Assembly (NCBI GenBank): GCA_030674185.1
Contig: CM060312.1
Location: forward strand, 30,554,835-30,618,834
Reading direction: 5' to 3'
Origin: Monoplex corrugatus
Taxonomy: Eukaryota; Mollusca; Gastropoda; Littorinimorpha; Ranellidae
Length of the DNA stretch: 64,000 bases
Every line of letters begins with the position of its first letter. Positions within the stretch are counted from its first letter, which is position 1. The translations under genes were made by a program, and so were the position numbers. This document shows positions 11,465 through 23,400 of the stretch, one piece after another. Below the pieces are notes generated by a model. It ran no database searches, was not told the DNA's origin, and worked only from the letters and a program-made list of their open reading frames with translations.

Positions 11465-11509
11465 ATGTTTTAATGTGTATGTGTGTGCGTGCGTGTGCGT
11501 GTGTGTGTG

Positions 11510-11596
<87 letters not shown>

Positions 11597-12445
11597 AGCC
11601 TTTGTGTGAGTCTGAGAGTATGTACGTATGTGCGTGTATGTGCGCACACACACACACACGTATGTGCGCAAGTTCTCCCTAAGGCTGTGTCTGTATCTCT
11701 GTGTGTGTGCACACGTACATGGGTAAATGTTTACAATAAAAAAAATATAAAAAAGTCTTTAGTCTCTACCCGCGGTGCGCATGATTATTACAAATTCTAC
11801 ACTTTGTAGTTATCACAGCGGCCCAACAAACATGCTTGTTTGTTTACAGGTGAAGAGAGCGTTGTGTAACACAACTGTAGTTTATCAGTATGTAATGTCT
11901 TGCCCCTCTCACTCCGCTCACCCTACCCTCCCGCTTCCACCCTATCAAGATTAAAGTCAACACAGAAAATAAGGGAAGAACATCTCTCCTCCTCTTCGTC
12001 TCTCCTCATCTTTCATCTCCTCGTTCCTCCTCTCACCTCTCTCTCTTTCTTCTGAAATGCTTTCCCTCATTTTGTTAAGCATTAACCTGATATGCAGTGC
12101 CCGTACCCTCTTCTAACAATCTTTCAACACCCCAACTCTCTCTCTCTCTCTCTCCTCTCCTCGTTCTCTCTCTCTCATCTCTCTCTTCTCTCTCTCTCTC
12201 TCTCTCTCTATTCTTCCCTCATTTCCTCTCCTTCTTCCTCTTCTCTCTCCTCCTCTCTCTCTCTCTTCTCCTCCTCTCTTCTCTCCTCTCTCTCTCTCCT
12301 CTCTCTCTCTCCTCTCTCTCTTCTCTCTCTCTTCTTCTTCTCTCTTCTCTCTCTTCTTCTCTCTTCTTCTTCTTCTTCTTCTTCTTTTTCAACTTCTTCT
12401 TCTCCTTTTTCTTCTTCTTCTCTTCTCTCTCTTTCTCTTCATTTT
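11465..12445. repeat. (GT)n block, spacer, (CT)n/(TTC)n block
   Basis: GT repeats lie at about 11473-11592 and short ones to 11715. A spacer at about 11720-12010 includes GTTGTGTAACACAACTGTAG, related to the unique part of the tandem unit described at 12848. Pyrimidine repeats follow from about 12139 to 12442. No gene is seen. Confidence 0.9.
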
Positions 12446-12539
12446 CAACATGATTGCCACATTTTGGGTCAGGGCTAGATGTAAAAATAGCAAGGAAATG
12501 TTTACCTAGTACCTTCACAAATAAAGAATGTTACCTTAT

Positions 12540-14153
12540 CTCTAATCTCCGTGTCTGAGTGTGTGCGCGCGCGTGTGTGTGTGGGTGAGTGTGTGAGTAT
12601 ATATGTGTGTGTATGTGTGTGTGTGTGTACGCGCGCGCGTGTGCGTGTATTTGTCTGTTTGTCTATCTATCTTCAATCTGTCTGTGTGTGCATGCATGTA
12701 GATTATATTTATCATAAATCTGTCATCAGTTTGTGTTAGTATTTAAGTACACCCTCATTTGTGCGCATCTCTCTCTCTCTCTTCCCCCCCCCCTCTCTCT
12801 CTCTCTCTCCCTCTCTCTCTCTCTCTCCCCTCCCTCTCTCTCTCTCTTTCATATTCCGTATGTTACAACACTGACCCATCAAAACATGGGCACACTTTTA
12901 CGAGGTAAGACAGTTGTGTAATATAAGTGCAGTACTCGCCAGGTCTAGGAACCCAAGGTTCATTCCCTCATCACAACAATAGTTTTGTACGCTGGCTGTC
13001 ATTCTGGTGCTGTCAGTTTAGTGTTTCCGAGATAACACGCACCCACCCGTTCCCCATTCCATGACCTTGCCAGCACATATGGTTTTGCGCCGGTTCAAGG
13101 AGTCTGTATAGACGATTGCTGGCAGATCTGAGTGCAGCACATATGGAATAGTCCCGGTGCCAAGAATCCCTCTCCAACAACTTCCAAACATCAACAACTG
13201 CAAACCGTATTTTTCAGTTTTCACCTAGAAAAGATGAAATTCAACACAGTGAGAGGGGGGGAAAAAAAAAGAAAGAAAGGAAGAATTTCTGTGAGTGTGT
13301 GTGGTATCTGTGTCTGCGTGTGTGTAGTCTGTGTGTGAGTATCTGTGTCTGTATCTGTCTGTGTGAGTGAGTGTCATTTGAGTGAATGAGAGTGTGTGTG
13401 GGTGTGTGTGTGCGTTTGTGTATGGTGTGTCTGTGTGTGGTTGTCTGTGTGTGGTTGTTCTGTGTGTGGGTGTCTGTGTCTGTTCTGAGTGAGCGTAGTG
13501 TTGTGATATTTGTATGAGTAATCTCTCTCTCTCTCCCCCCTCCTCCCTCTCTCTCTCTCTCCCCCTTCCCTTCCTCCTCTCTCTCTCTCTCCCCCCCCCC
13601 CTCCCCTCTCTCTCTCTCTTTCTCTCCGTATGTTACAACACTGGCCCATCAAAACATGGGTGCACCTTTACGAGGCAAGACAGTTGTGTAATATAAGTGC
13701 TGTACTCGCCAGGTCTAGGAACCCAAGGTTCATTCCCTCATCACAACAATAGTTTTGTACGCTGGCTGTCATTCTGGTGCTGTCAGTTTAGTGCTTCCGA
13801 GATTAGACGCACCCACCCGTTCCCCATTCCATGACCTTGCCAGCACATATGGTTTTGCGCCGGTTCAAGGAGTCTGTATAGGCGATGGTTGGCAGATCTG
13901 AGTGCAGCACATATGGAATAGTCCCGGTGCCAAGAATCCCTCTCCAACAACTTTCTAACATCAACAACTCCAAACCGTACTGGTCTATCAGTTTCCCCCT
14001 AGACAAAATGAAATTCATTACAGAGAGGAAAAATGAAGGGAAGGAAGAATTTTCTGTGAGCGTGTGTGGTGTCTGTGTCTGCACGTGTGAGTGTCTGTGG
14101 TCTGTCTGTCTGTCTGTGTGAGTGAGTTGTTTGAGTGAGTGAGTGATTGTGTA

Positions 14154-14237
<84 letters not shown>

Positions 14238-14302
14238 GCGTTCGTGTGTGTGTGTGTCTGTATGTGGGTGTCTGTATCTGTGTGAGTGAGCGAGTGTTGT
14301 AT

Positions 14303-14358
<56 letters not shown>

Positions 14359-14379
14359 CTCTCTCCCCCACGTGTGAGT

Positions 14380-14433
<54 letters not shown>

Positions 14434-14500
14434 CGCGCGCGTGTGTGTCTGCACGCGCGCGTGTGTATGCGCACGAGCGCGCGTGTTGTCAGTACAAAAG
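12540..14500. repeat. tandem segmental duplication, ~780-bp period
   Basis: The unit order is (GT)n, (CT)n, then about 400 bp of unique sequence. The unique part at 12848-13250 is repeated almost base for base at 13628-14030, including GGAACCCAAGGTTCATTCC and TATGGTTTTGCGCCGG. More diverged relatives of the same pieces flank the pair near 11820-11960 and 14560-14880. The second half of each unique part belongs to SINE family B. Confidence 0.85.
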
Positions 14501-14884
14501 TAATTGATCTGATAATTACTGTTCGTTGATTTGAACTGTCTGCATACATGCATGTGTCAATGTGTATGTGTGCGTCTGTCTTTCTGTCCATCTTCAGTCT
14601 TTGCGTGCATGCACTTGCATTATGTTAATAATATTCCAAACCTGTCATCAGTCCGCGCCAGTAGCTCTTCATGCGTACACATACTCGTACACACGTGTGC
14701 ATAAAACTAAGTTTATTGCAAACTCCACATTCTGTATGTTTCAAGGTAAGCCTGGCAAAGCATGCCTGCATTTTTACGAGGCGAGAAAGTTGTGTAACAC
14801 GTCTGTAATGTTCGCCAGGTAATGTTTTCGTACTTCCACTGCCACATCCTATCCGCCCTCTTCCTGTAGCTTCCCTGAGCATGT

Positions 14885-15112
14885 TAAACGGCCCCGGTAG
14901 CTCAGGGGAATATAGCGAAATACTGAGAACGCAGCGGTCGTGGGATGAACCACCTGCAGAATACAATTTGTTTGTTTGTTTTTGTTTGTTTGTTTGTTTG
15001 TTTGTTTTTGATCTTTCACATGGCATCTTTGACATCAGTGCGTATGGAATTTATTCCAATAGAGGAGATGCCATCTTCATCAACTGAAACTGAAACTGAA
15101 AATGAAATGCAA
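14885..15112 (+). mobile_element. tRNA-like SINE head and repeat remnants
   Basis: GGCCCCGGTAGCTCAGGGG at about 14892 contains a near-canonical box A (TAGCTCAGGGG). The box B region, GGGATGAACCACC, is degenerate. A (TTTG)n tract (14970-15005) and a reversed piece of the CAGTTTC family follow. It is not a functional tRNA, because no anticodon arm or acceptor pairing can be formed convincingly. Confidence 0.5.
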
Positions 15113-15116
15113 GGTA

Positions 15117-15117
<1 letters not shown>

Positions 15118-15193
<76 letters not shown>

Positions 15194-15263
15194 ATTTTAT
15201 CTTTTTCTTATATAATGACAATTGGTACACTTCACATCCTCGGAGAAAGTGAAAGCTAAACCT

Positions 15264-15318
<55 letters not shown>

Positions 15319-15330
15319 CTCTCTCTCATC
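15118..15330. repeat. (CT)n microsatellites
   Basis: An uninterrupted CT run at about 15119-15190 and a second at about 15261-15328 are separated by a short spacer. Confidence 0.95.
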
Positions 15331-16180
15331 TTATCAAACCCAGATCCCCTCCCCCATTCCATCCACGTGTTTCTATTGTGACCTAGGGCCAATGTACATA
15401 AAACAATTCTGAGTCTGAGTCTCTCATCTTATCTTTTTCATATCTGATGACAATTAGTGCACTACACATCCTGAAAAGTAACCCTCTCTATCTGTTTCTC
15501 TCTGCCCTACCCCCATCCAACTCTTTCTGTCCTTCTGTAATGAAGCCTTTTTGTTTGTTTGTTTGTTTGTTTGTTTTTTGATTACAGAAAAGCTATGAAG
15601 CAACACATCATCACGACATGGTTTCCTCTGTTTCTTTCAACCACAGAAAGTGTGGCTTCAAGTTCAACCAGAGTCTATTTTTTTCACACATAAAGCCTGA
15701 TATGGTAGGGAAGAAAAAAATCCAGAAAGAAAGCAAACAAAAAAAGCATTGTAAAAGGAGAGGAAAAGATGTGCAAGAAGAAAACTGAGAAAAGAGTGAA
15801 GTCATAAAGGGAAAAAAAAACAGGTTAGGAAAATTGCAACCCAAAAAATACAAAGGATAGTCTTATACCAGCAGTCAGCATTAGCTCCCACTGGGTAAAA
15901 TGATTATGTGTAGGAAAGGACAAGGTACCAAGAAGAAACTAAGAAAAAAGGGTGACATCAGGTAGGGGAAAAAATAAACACAGACAAACTTGCGACTTGA
16001 AGCACCAAGAAGAAACTAAGAAAAAGGGTGACATCAGGAAGGGGGAAAAAACACACAGACAAACTTGCAACTTGAGAATATTTTATTACTCAAGGCTAGT
16101 AGCATTAGGCCCCAATGAGTCTGTCTTACAGCTAGTACAGTGCTTAAAAAAAGAGTGGAAGAGAGAGAGAGAGAGAGAGA

Positions 16181-16235
<55 letters not shown>

Positions 16236-17344
16236 ATTTCGTGTCTGCAAGTTGTTTGACACCTTGTGCACCGAACTGCCCCCCCGAGCAAACACAACCA
16301 CACCATTGTTCCATCACACCAACACTAAACACCATGTGCACATTCATCCGTGAAATTATATATTACACTATAACAAAGGGGCTGACACGTACATGTGTCT
16401 ACTTTACATACGTCAACCTTCGTCACACATGCGTTTGTCATGCGCTCAGAGCTACTGTGAGATGAGGCACTGTATAAGTACTCATTATCATTATTATGAA
16501 ACTACACTAACTTTTAAACGTGATACACGCACTTCAGCATACCAGAACAATAATTAACCCTTTAACTCCGTCACTCTATCCATCAATTTTGCCGTGAAAG
16601 TATTAATAATATCAATTAATCACCATGCTACGACATATGCCTTTCATCAGACCACCAAAGCCACAGAACAATGGTGTCTTTGAAGCTGCTAAGTCACCTG
16701 TGTGGCGGGCCCATTTCTCCAGCTGTGACCAGAGAATCGATGAGTTGACCTGGCTGACAGCTGCTTGCCAGGTAGCCAGCCATGATGTATGATGCTCACC
16801 AAGCTTTGAAAGGGAAACCCCTGATGCGCCTAATATTTCTTTCTTTATTTGTAATCATAGCCACAGGCTGCTTGCCGCGTCTTACACGGTCTCAAGAGTT
16901 GTGTGACATGTGAAGCTTCAAGTTCTTAGGACAGACACTTGATCGATGCTTTTGTGTATAGAAATATCACTGGGGTATTTCAATCCCTCTGCATCTGCTT
17001 AAGGCCTTCTCTAAATAAATAAAGTAATATGAAAGCAGTAACAGCATGGTCCTCTAGTCTATGACCACTGTGCAGCTGGAGTTTTAAATTTTGTATAAAA
17101 AATGAAGTTTAAAAAATCATTCAAAAAAAGAACATGTCTAACAACAACAACACTTTTAACGAAATAGTAGCATAATGCATTATGATGTGACTCAATGTTA
17201 ACATTCTATTATAAAAAGACATTCATAATATATATATTATATCTGATCTAGACATCGACTCTAGTATTAGTATTACTTACTCACATTTGGACACTTTATC
17301 TTCATAAGGATGCGCTAGAGAGTCTTGAAAGCAAAACAAACAAG
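15331..17344. other. non-coding, small duplication and (GA)n
   Basis: No supported gene is seen. An ~80-bp segment around 15930-16000 is tandemly duplicated at about 16008-16075; both copies share GAAGAAACTAAGAAAAA and GGGTGACATCAGG. A (GA)n tract lies at about 16158-16233. A fragment of the TTAA-type MITE end lies near 16556. The rest is AT-rich, possibly an intron or the 3' flank of the divergent minus-strand gene. Confidence 0.5.
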
Positions 17345-17411
17345 ACAATGAATCAGAATACAGCCCTCCCCTCCCCCCTCTCTCTCTCTCTCTCAGTCTA
17401 TCTCTCTCTCA

Positions 17412-17455
<44 letters not shown>

Positions 17456-17493
17456 TTTAACACATGCACACTGAAAACACATACACGTACACA

Positions 17494-17589
<96 letters not shown>

Positions 17590-17823
17590 CTCTAGTGTAT
17601 AAAGGATTAGTGCCAAGACAATAGCACACTCCCTCCCTCAGTCTAAAAGATTACTGCCAAGACTTTCATATAATATTAATGGTCTGTGGACAGTGAGGAG
17701 AAAAATTACTGTTCAGTCCATCAATCAAAACAGTGTCTGTGTGTGTGTCTGTGTGTCTGTGTGTGTGTCTGTGTGTGTGTCTGTGTGTGTGTGTGTGTCT
17801 GTGTCCAGTGTGTTGTGTTTTAA

Positions 17824-17910
<87 letters not shown>

Positions 17911-18355
17911 CTTGATTGATTTCAAACAAAACGAGAAACAAAAGTAATGAAAGATATATAATATATTCATTAATTTAACAAAAATTGTTGAAAGAAAAGA
18001 AATGAAATCAAAATGAAAGAGAAGTGAGGATACCCTTGAGCATGTCAAGTGACTAATCTGAACTAAGATTCTAGTTCAACAACAAACTGACTAATCCAAA
18101 ACAACACCTAAGTCACAACAAGTTAAAAAACAGATAATTATCTATAGATTTTTTTTAAGGCTGACAGAGTTTATCAAATAATGTTGATTCAGATATAATA
18201 GAGTAAATCGCATACTGTTCCAGTTCCACTACTAAAATTCGGATTGGTGTGTGTGTGAGTGTGTGTGTGTGTGTGTGTGAGTGTGTCTGAGAGAGACAGA
18301 GACTCAGAGAGAGAGAGGGAGGGAAGGAGGGAGAGTGAGAGAGTGAGTGAGGCTT
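17345..18355. repeat. cluster of CT, CA and GT microsatellites
   Basis: (CT)n lies at 17378-17410, (CA)n at 17412-17453 and 17496-17587, (GT)n at 17733-17910, and mixed GT/GA at 18246-18345. A unique 80-bp piece at 18080-18160 is repeated in inverse orientation at 21032-21110. Confidence 0.9.
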
Positions 18356-18480
18356 GTCTGGGCACATAAAATGTTTTTAGTCTGTCACCTAACAGCATGT
18401 CTGTCAATCATCATACTGGGCACATAAAACGTTTTGTTTAGTCTGTCACATGACAGCACATCTGTCAACCATCATACATG
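18355..18480. repeat. ~60-bp tandem duplication
   Basis: Two adjacent diverged copies, each with CTGGGCACATAAAA, TTTAGTCTGTCAC and a CTGTCAA..CATCATAC end. Confidence 0.8.
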
Positions 18481-19857
18481 TCATTTGTCAAGTACATTCC
18501 ATTAATGATACTAAATCTACACTAGTAACACTAAACTAATACCATGTACATTTAGAATTAGATTTTATTTATGATTCAATAATGAACAATATCAAATGAA
18601 TACAAGTAATACTGATTTTTGTTGTTGTACTTAGCATCATTTACTGTATATATGTTATCAGATTATGGTGTAAAGGTATATATATAGACAGACAGATATC
18701 TAGATATTCTGTTTTACTGTTTTATTGTTATGAGAATACGACTATATTTCATATCGAGATAGACACTTGTCGGTGCAAAGTCTACATTTTATTTTTAAAC
18801 TGAGACTGATAAAGGCACACTATCAATAGTTTTAGTAGTATCATTGTAATCATTTCCCTATGGTTTTAAGGGGAAATTACAAGTACTGACATGAACATTT
18901 TATTTTTATGTATGATAGTTGATACACATAATGACAACACCAAAGTCAAGACAGTGAATACTAACAACATTGTATTTCATAGGGTTGAAATCTGTTTGAT
19001 TACTCCTTCACTATTACTGATTTAAACAAAGTTTTTACTGTTACCCTTTAGAAAACTTGAAAATACTTTCAAATTACAAAAATTGCTGGACCTACCTATT
19101 TTATGTACGTATACACATGTGACAACACCAAAATAGAGACAGTGAATACTAACAACGTTGTATTTTAGAGGGTTGAAATCTGTTCTACTACTGCTTCACT
19201 ATTACTGATTTAAACACAAGTTTTTAAAACAATGTCAATCGATCTACAAATATAATCATGAAACAATACGATGAACAGCAAGCCCATGGTGTGCTCTATT
19301 GAACATAACCAAGAATGTGACTGCTAATTGTGAACCATAAATGTATTTGTGAACCATACATTCACATTTAACTCATGAGTTCAAGAAATGATAACAATAA
19401 ATAAAATATATACTGACACATGCACACACATTCAGAAAGGGAGAAAACAGATAGCAAGACAGATCACTGTGAGAGCGACAAGAGACAGAGAAAGCAACCA
19501 CATGAAGATGGTAGAAAATATACTACTGTTACTACAAATGAGTAATACATTATAACAACCAAGTGTTGATAATTGTTAATATTATCTACACTTGGTCATT
19601 TTGATGTAAATACTAAATATAAATAGCACATGAAAATCTATAGATATTGATAGTGATACTATAGTAGCAAAGCGGTAATAGAGCAGATCTGCGCTTTACA
19701 GGTACAGGTCCACTTTGTGATCATCTGTCATCTGAACTTGTCTTGATGATTGATCATAACTGAATTTTTTTTTTTTTTTTTTTTTTTCCCTTAAAAGAAA
19801 AACTGAAAAACAATGATGGGACAGAATGGATAAGGTATCAAACTGGAAATTGCTTAC
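18481..19857. other. AT-rich non-coding, internal duplication
   Basis: Probably the first intron of the divergent minus-strand gene. About 110 bp near 18925-19040 recurs near 19118-19230; both contain GACAACACCAAA, ACAGTGAATACTAACAAC and GGGTTGAAATCTGTT. A T-run lies at 19767-19787. No exon was recognised on either strand. Confidence 0.55.
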
Positions 19858-20017
19858 CTGACAGTGATTTTATTTTATTCAGTAAAATCTGTTCCTGATC
19901 CTCAATAGTAGAAGTAGGGTTGGTCCGCCTCTTGAGCAGCAAGAAGCCTGTATAGCATGTAATAACACAGTACACACCAAGTACACAGTACGCGATCTTC
20001 CTAAACGTGAACCTCAT
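19858..20017 (-). CDS. first coding exon, putative membrane-anchored protein
   Basis: ATG at 20017-20015 (minus) opens 53 codons plus one base, ending at a good donor (CAG/GTAAGC, exon end 19858). The peptide begins MRFTFRK, then has a hydrophobic segment (about residues 9-29, IAYCVLGVYCVITCYTGFLL), then LKRR and a polar part ending DQEQILLNKIKSLS. This looks like a short N-terminal tail and a signal anchor of a type II or small membrane protein. It lies head-to-head with THUMPD3, ATG to ATG 296 bp apart, suggesting a shared promoter. I do not recognise the family and found no second exon in the 19.8 kb to the left. The frame extends upstream of this ATG through in-frame sequence, so the start is a choice based on the TM-first layout and proximity to the promoter. 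Confidence 0.5.
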
Positions 20018-20313
20018 AGCGCAGACGGCATAACGTACATCACAACACAACGTGGGTCCAACACTTCTTTCCAAAACCAAACACCTTGTACTATTTACAC
20101 AGATCTTGAATTCGACATCACAGTGTCTCGAAATCAATTGTGATATCTGAGTGTGTGTGTGTCTCAGATCCAGAGATCGACTGGGCAGCTGGCTGTCTTT
20201 CTCTGTGACTACAGAAGCAGACGTCTTTTTACAGTACGCGTTTTCTATTGATAGACTGTGTGCGATATTCCGCGAGAAGCCGTCCCACAATTCCCTGTAT
20301 ATCCGACAGCAGC
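20018..20313. promoter_or_regulatory. putative bidirectional promoter
   Basis: A short interval separates two divergent first coding exons. No TATA box is evident. It holds CCCACAATTCCCTG at about 20284-20297, resembling the ACTACAATTCCC element (ZNF143/THAP11 type) common in housekeeping bidirectional promoters, and a CpG-containing stretch around 20265-20285. The 5' UTRs of both genes must also lie here. Confidence 0.5.
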
Positions 20314-20493
20314 ATGGCGCCCACGCGAGGACTACGCGACCTACTCATTCTGGAAGAATGTATTATTGAGGCGACTGTGCCGACAGGATTTGAAACAATC
20401 GCAGCTGAGGAAGCTGAAGAATTACTTAAAACGCGGTGCAGGTCCTCCCTTGGAAAGATAACAGTTCGAATGCCGACCGAGAGAGTGAAAGAC
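20314..20493 (+). CDS. THUMPD3: THUMPD3 exon 1
   Basis: Residues 1-60, start ATG in a GC-AGC-ATGG context, ending GTGAAAGAC before donor GTAAGT. It carries the conserved ATVPTGFE block that opens the family's N-terminal domain. Phase 0 at the end. Confidence 0.92.
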
Positions 20494-23400
20494 GTAAGTG
20501 TTCGTGTAGTGTGTAGTGTTCGTGTATGTTTACAAACAAATGTGCACGTGGGTTTCACGTGTGGTCATGGTGTGAGATGTGTTACACGCGACATGCAGCG
20601 AGCCTCTTTCAGTTTCCGTAGCAAGTACCAGTGATACATAAATACTAACTGCATCACAGATGACATATTATGTGTTTTGTTATTTATTTAGAGTGTGTGT
20701 GAGAGTGTGCGTGCTTTTCAGTTTTAGGTAAAACAAAATATGACTGCTGGATCTTGAGGGTAAAAACAAAATATTAAAAAATACCTTGTTTGTAAAAGAT
20801 TCTTTGGAGTATAAAACACAATGTTTCGAGCCCAGGCCCTTTGTCAAGTGAAAAATAAAATGACAGAGGAGTATTGAAAACAGTTCAAGGAAATAGGGGA
20901 CAGAGTGAGTGAGTGTTGCTCAGGATAGACAATAGAGAAATTATGTAGTTAAAAACAAAACTTAAAAGGACAGAGCAGAACTTGGGGGGGGGGGGGGAAA
21001 GGGGGGGGGGAGGGGAAGAGGGGGTAGCCTATTAAAAAAATCTATAGATAATTATCTGTTTTTTAACTTGTTGTGACTTAGGTGTTGTTTTGGATTAGTC
21101 AGTTTGTTGTGTGCCACATCCTGAAGAAGAACTTCAACATTATCCAGCAGGACAAGGATTTAAAAGACATATTTCCCAAACCACCACTGATCGCCTTCAA
21201 AAGGGACAAAAACCTCAAAGATCTGCTTGTGAGATCCAAGCTAAAAGCAAAACAAGGGCCAAATTACCCTAAACATCCAGGATGCAAACCGTGTGAAGAC
21301 AAGAAATGTAAAACCTGTCCTTTCATCAGCACTTCCACTACAGTCATTGGACCATCGGGCAACTTCAACATCATATAAGCTTTAACTGCAAATCAACCAA
21401 CATTGTCTACGTCCTGTCATGTTCAGTGTGCTCCAAACTGTATGTGGGTGAGACATACCGCTCACTGAATGACCGTTTTGTGGAACATCTAAATCCATGA
21501 AACTGAACTACAACAACCCCATAGCCAACATTTCAATAGCCCCCAACACAGCTACATCCATGCACAGATTTCAGCAGTATGGCAAAACACCAGAGACCAA
21601 CAATACAGAAAGTATTGGAGAACTGCATCATCCACCACTTGGAACAGTCCAGCCAACGGCCTGAACACCAGAACTGCCAACGCGTAGCGGTGCCCAGGTC
21701 CTTTCCTTGTCCTACTAATCCCTACTGTTTCCCCTCTTCTCACCCCAACACAGCCTACCTTCCTTTTTATTCCAAGTTTCTGCTTGTCAAACAAGGTATT
21801 TTAACTAATATTTCATGTGTCTATCTGAGAACACATCACTCACTCTGTCCCCTATTTCCTGAACTATATTCAATACTTCCTCGGGTCATTTATTTTCACT
21901 GACAAAGTCCCTTGGCTCGAAAAGTTGTGTTTTATACTCCAAAGGATCTTTTACAAACAAGGTATTTTTTAATATTTCAGTTTTAGTTTCAGTTTCTCAA
22001 GGTGACATTTCCACTTTCAAAATGTTATCAATATATGCACTGATGTAGTGTAACTGGTACCATGTGATGGAGAAGGTGCAAAATCCCTTACCCTGCACTT
22101 AAACCCATGAGCTAGCCAGGTCTTGAGGTCCTATTTTTGCATATGGGTTTTGTAGTTTATACTAGCATTTGCATTACTATTAGTCTGTCACTGGAACAAT
22201 CCAGGCTATATTGTAATCATGTGTGAATCATGCACGAGTGTGCACCGTACATGTATGTCTGAAATTAATTTTTTTGTGAATGTAAGAATTTCTCCATCAA
22301 CTTGACCAAGTTACATGCCTGAAAATATTAGTAATTGCTAAAACATTAACAGCACATAGGCTAACATATAACTATGATATATTTACACCATGTAGGATAT
22401 GCAGTATTATTTGTCTTTCCTACCTGTCATAAATGCCCAGTTTTTTTGTTTTTATATTAGCGCTAATTATCTATAATCGTTTTCTATCAAACATCTCAAG
22501 TGAATTGTCAGAGAGAACGGCTACCACAAGTGCAGAATCACTTGACCAGCTTTTGATTTTGTATCAGTAATCAGGTGGTTGTTTTTCTGGTTGTTTCTTG
22601 TGGTTGCTATCATTTTTATTTCATTTTCTGCATTGTTATTTGTAAACATGACTCCTTTTGTTCTGTGTGCTGTGAATCAATGTATGTTGGGTTTTTTTTA
22701 ATATTTTTTTGTTTGTTTTTGTTTCTCTTAGTTAATTATGATGGTTCTTTTGATAGAGTCATGGACTCTAGATCTTGAGTTCAATCCCAGAATTCTGGTG
22801 GCGTCAGCTTCATGTTTCCAAGGTCTCATCTCCTCGCCTCCCTTCCCCGTTTCCCCATTTCTAAACCTTGCCAGCACAAATGGTTTTGCGCAGGCTCAGG
22901 GAGTCTGTCAGATAATTGGTGGCTGACTTGGTTGGAGCAGATACGGAATTGTCCAATGCAATGAATCCCTCTTGATCAAACTCCTGACACCAGTCTCCAC
23001 CACCGGATTTGTTAACGCTTGAAGGATTGTAATAATTAATGGATTTTCTGTACAGTTATCCATTGAATGATAGAATAAATTAAAGACAGTAATAAGTAAG
23101 TCAGAGTTAATTGTCATGAAAAAATATAAGTTATTCTTTTTATTTTTCAGATTTTAAAGCTTGGATGTATTGATCATTGTCGGGTACGGATACTTCATAT
23201 TCCATGCTTTGGTTTTACCCCAAATGCTGTGAGTAATGGTTTGGGGTTTTTCACTCCTTTTTATTATTTTTTTTCTTTTCTATTTAATCAGTTGGAGAGT
23301 GGCCTGTCTGTCTGTCTGTCTGTCTAGTCTGCATGCATGCATGTTTGTCTGTCTGTCTGTATGTATGTTTGTATTGTATGTATGTATGTCTGTATGTATA

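Noticed and set aside
14892..14960. tRNA-Ala-like gene
   Set aside because: Box A is good, but box B is degenerate and the sequence runs into (TTTG)n; read as a SINE remnant.
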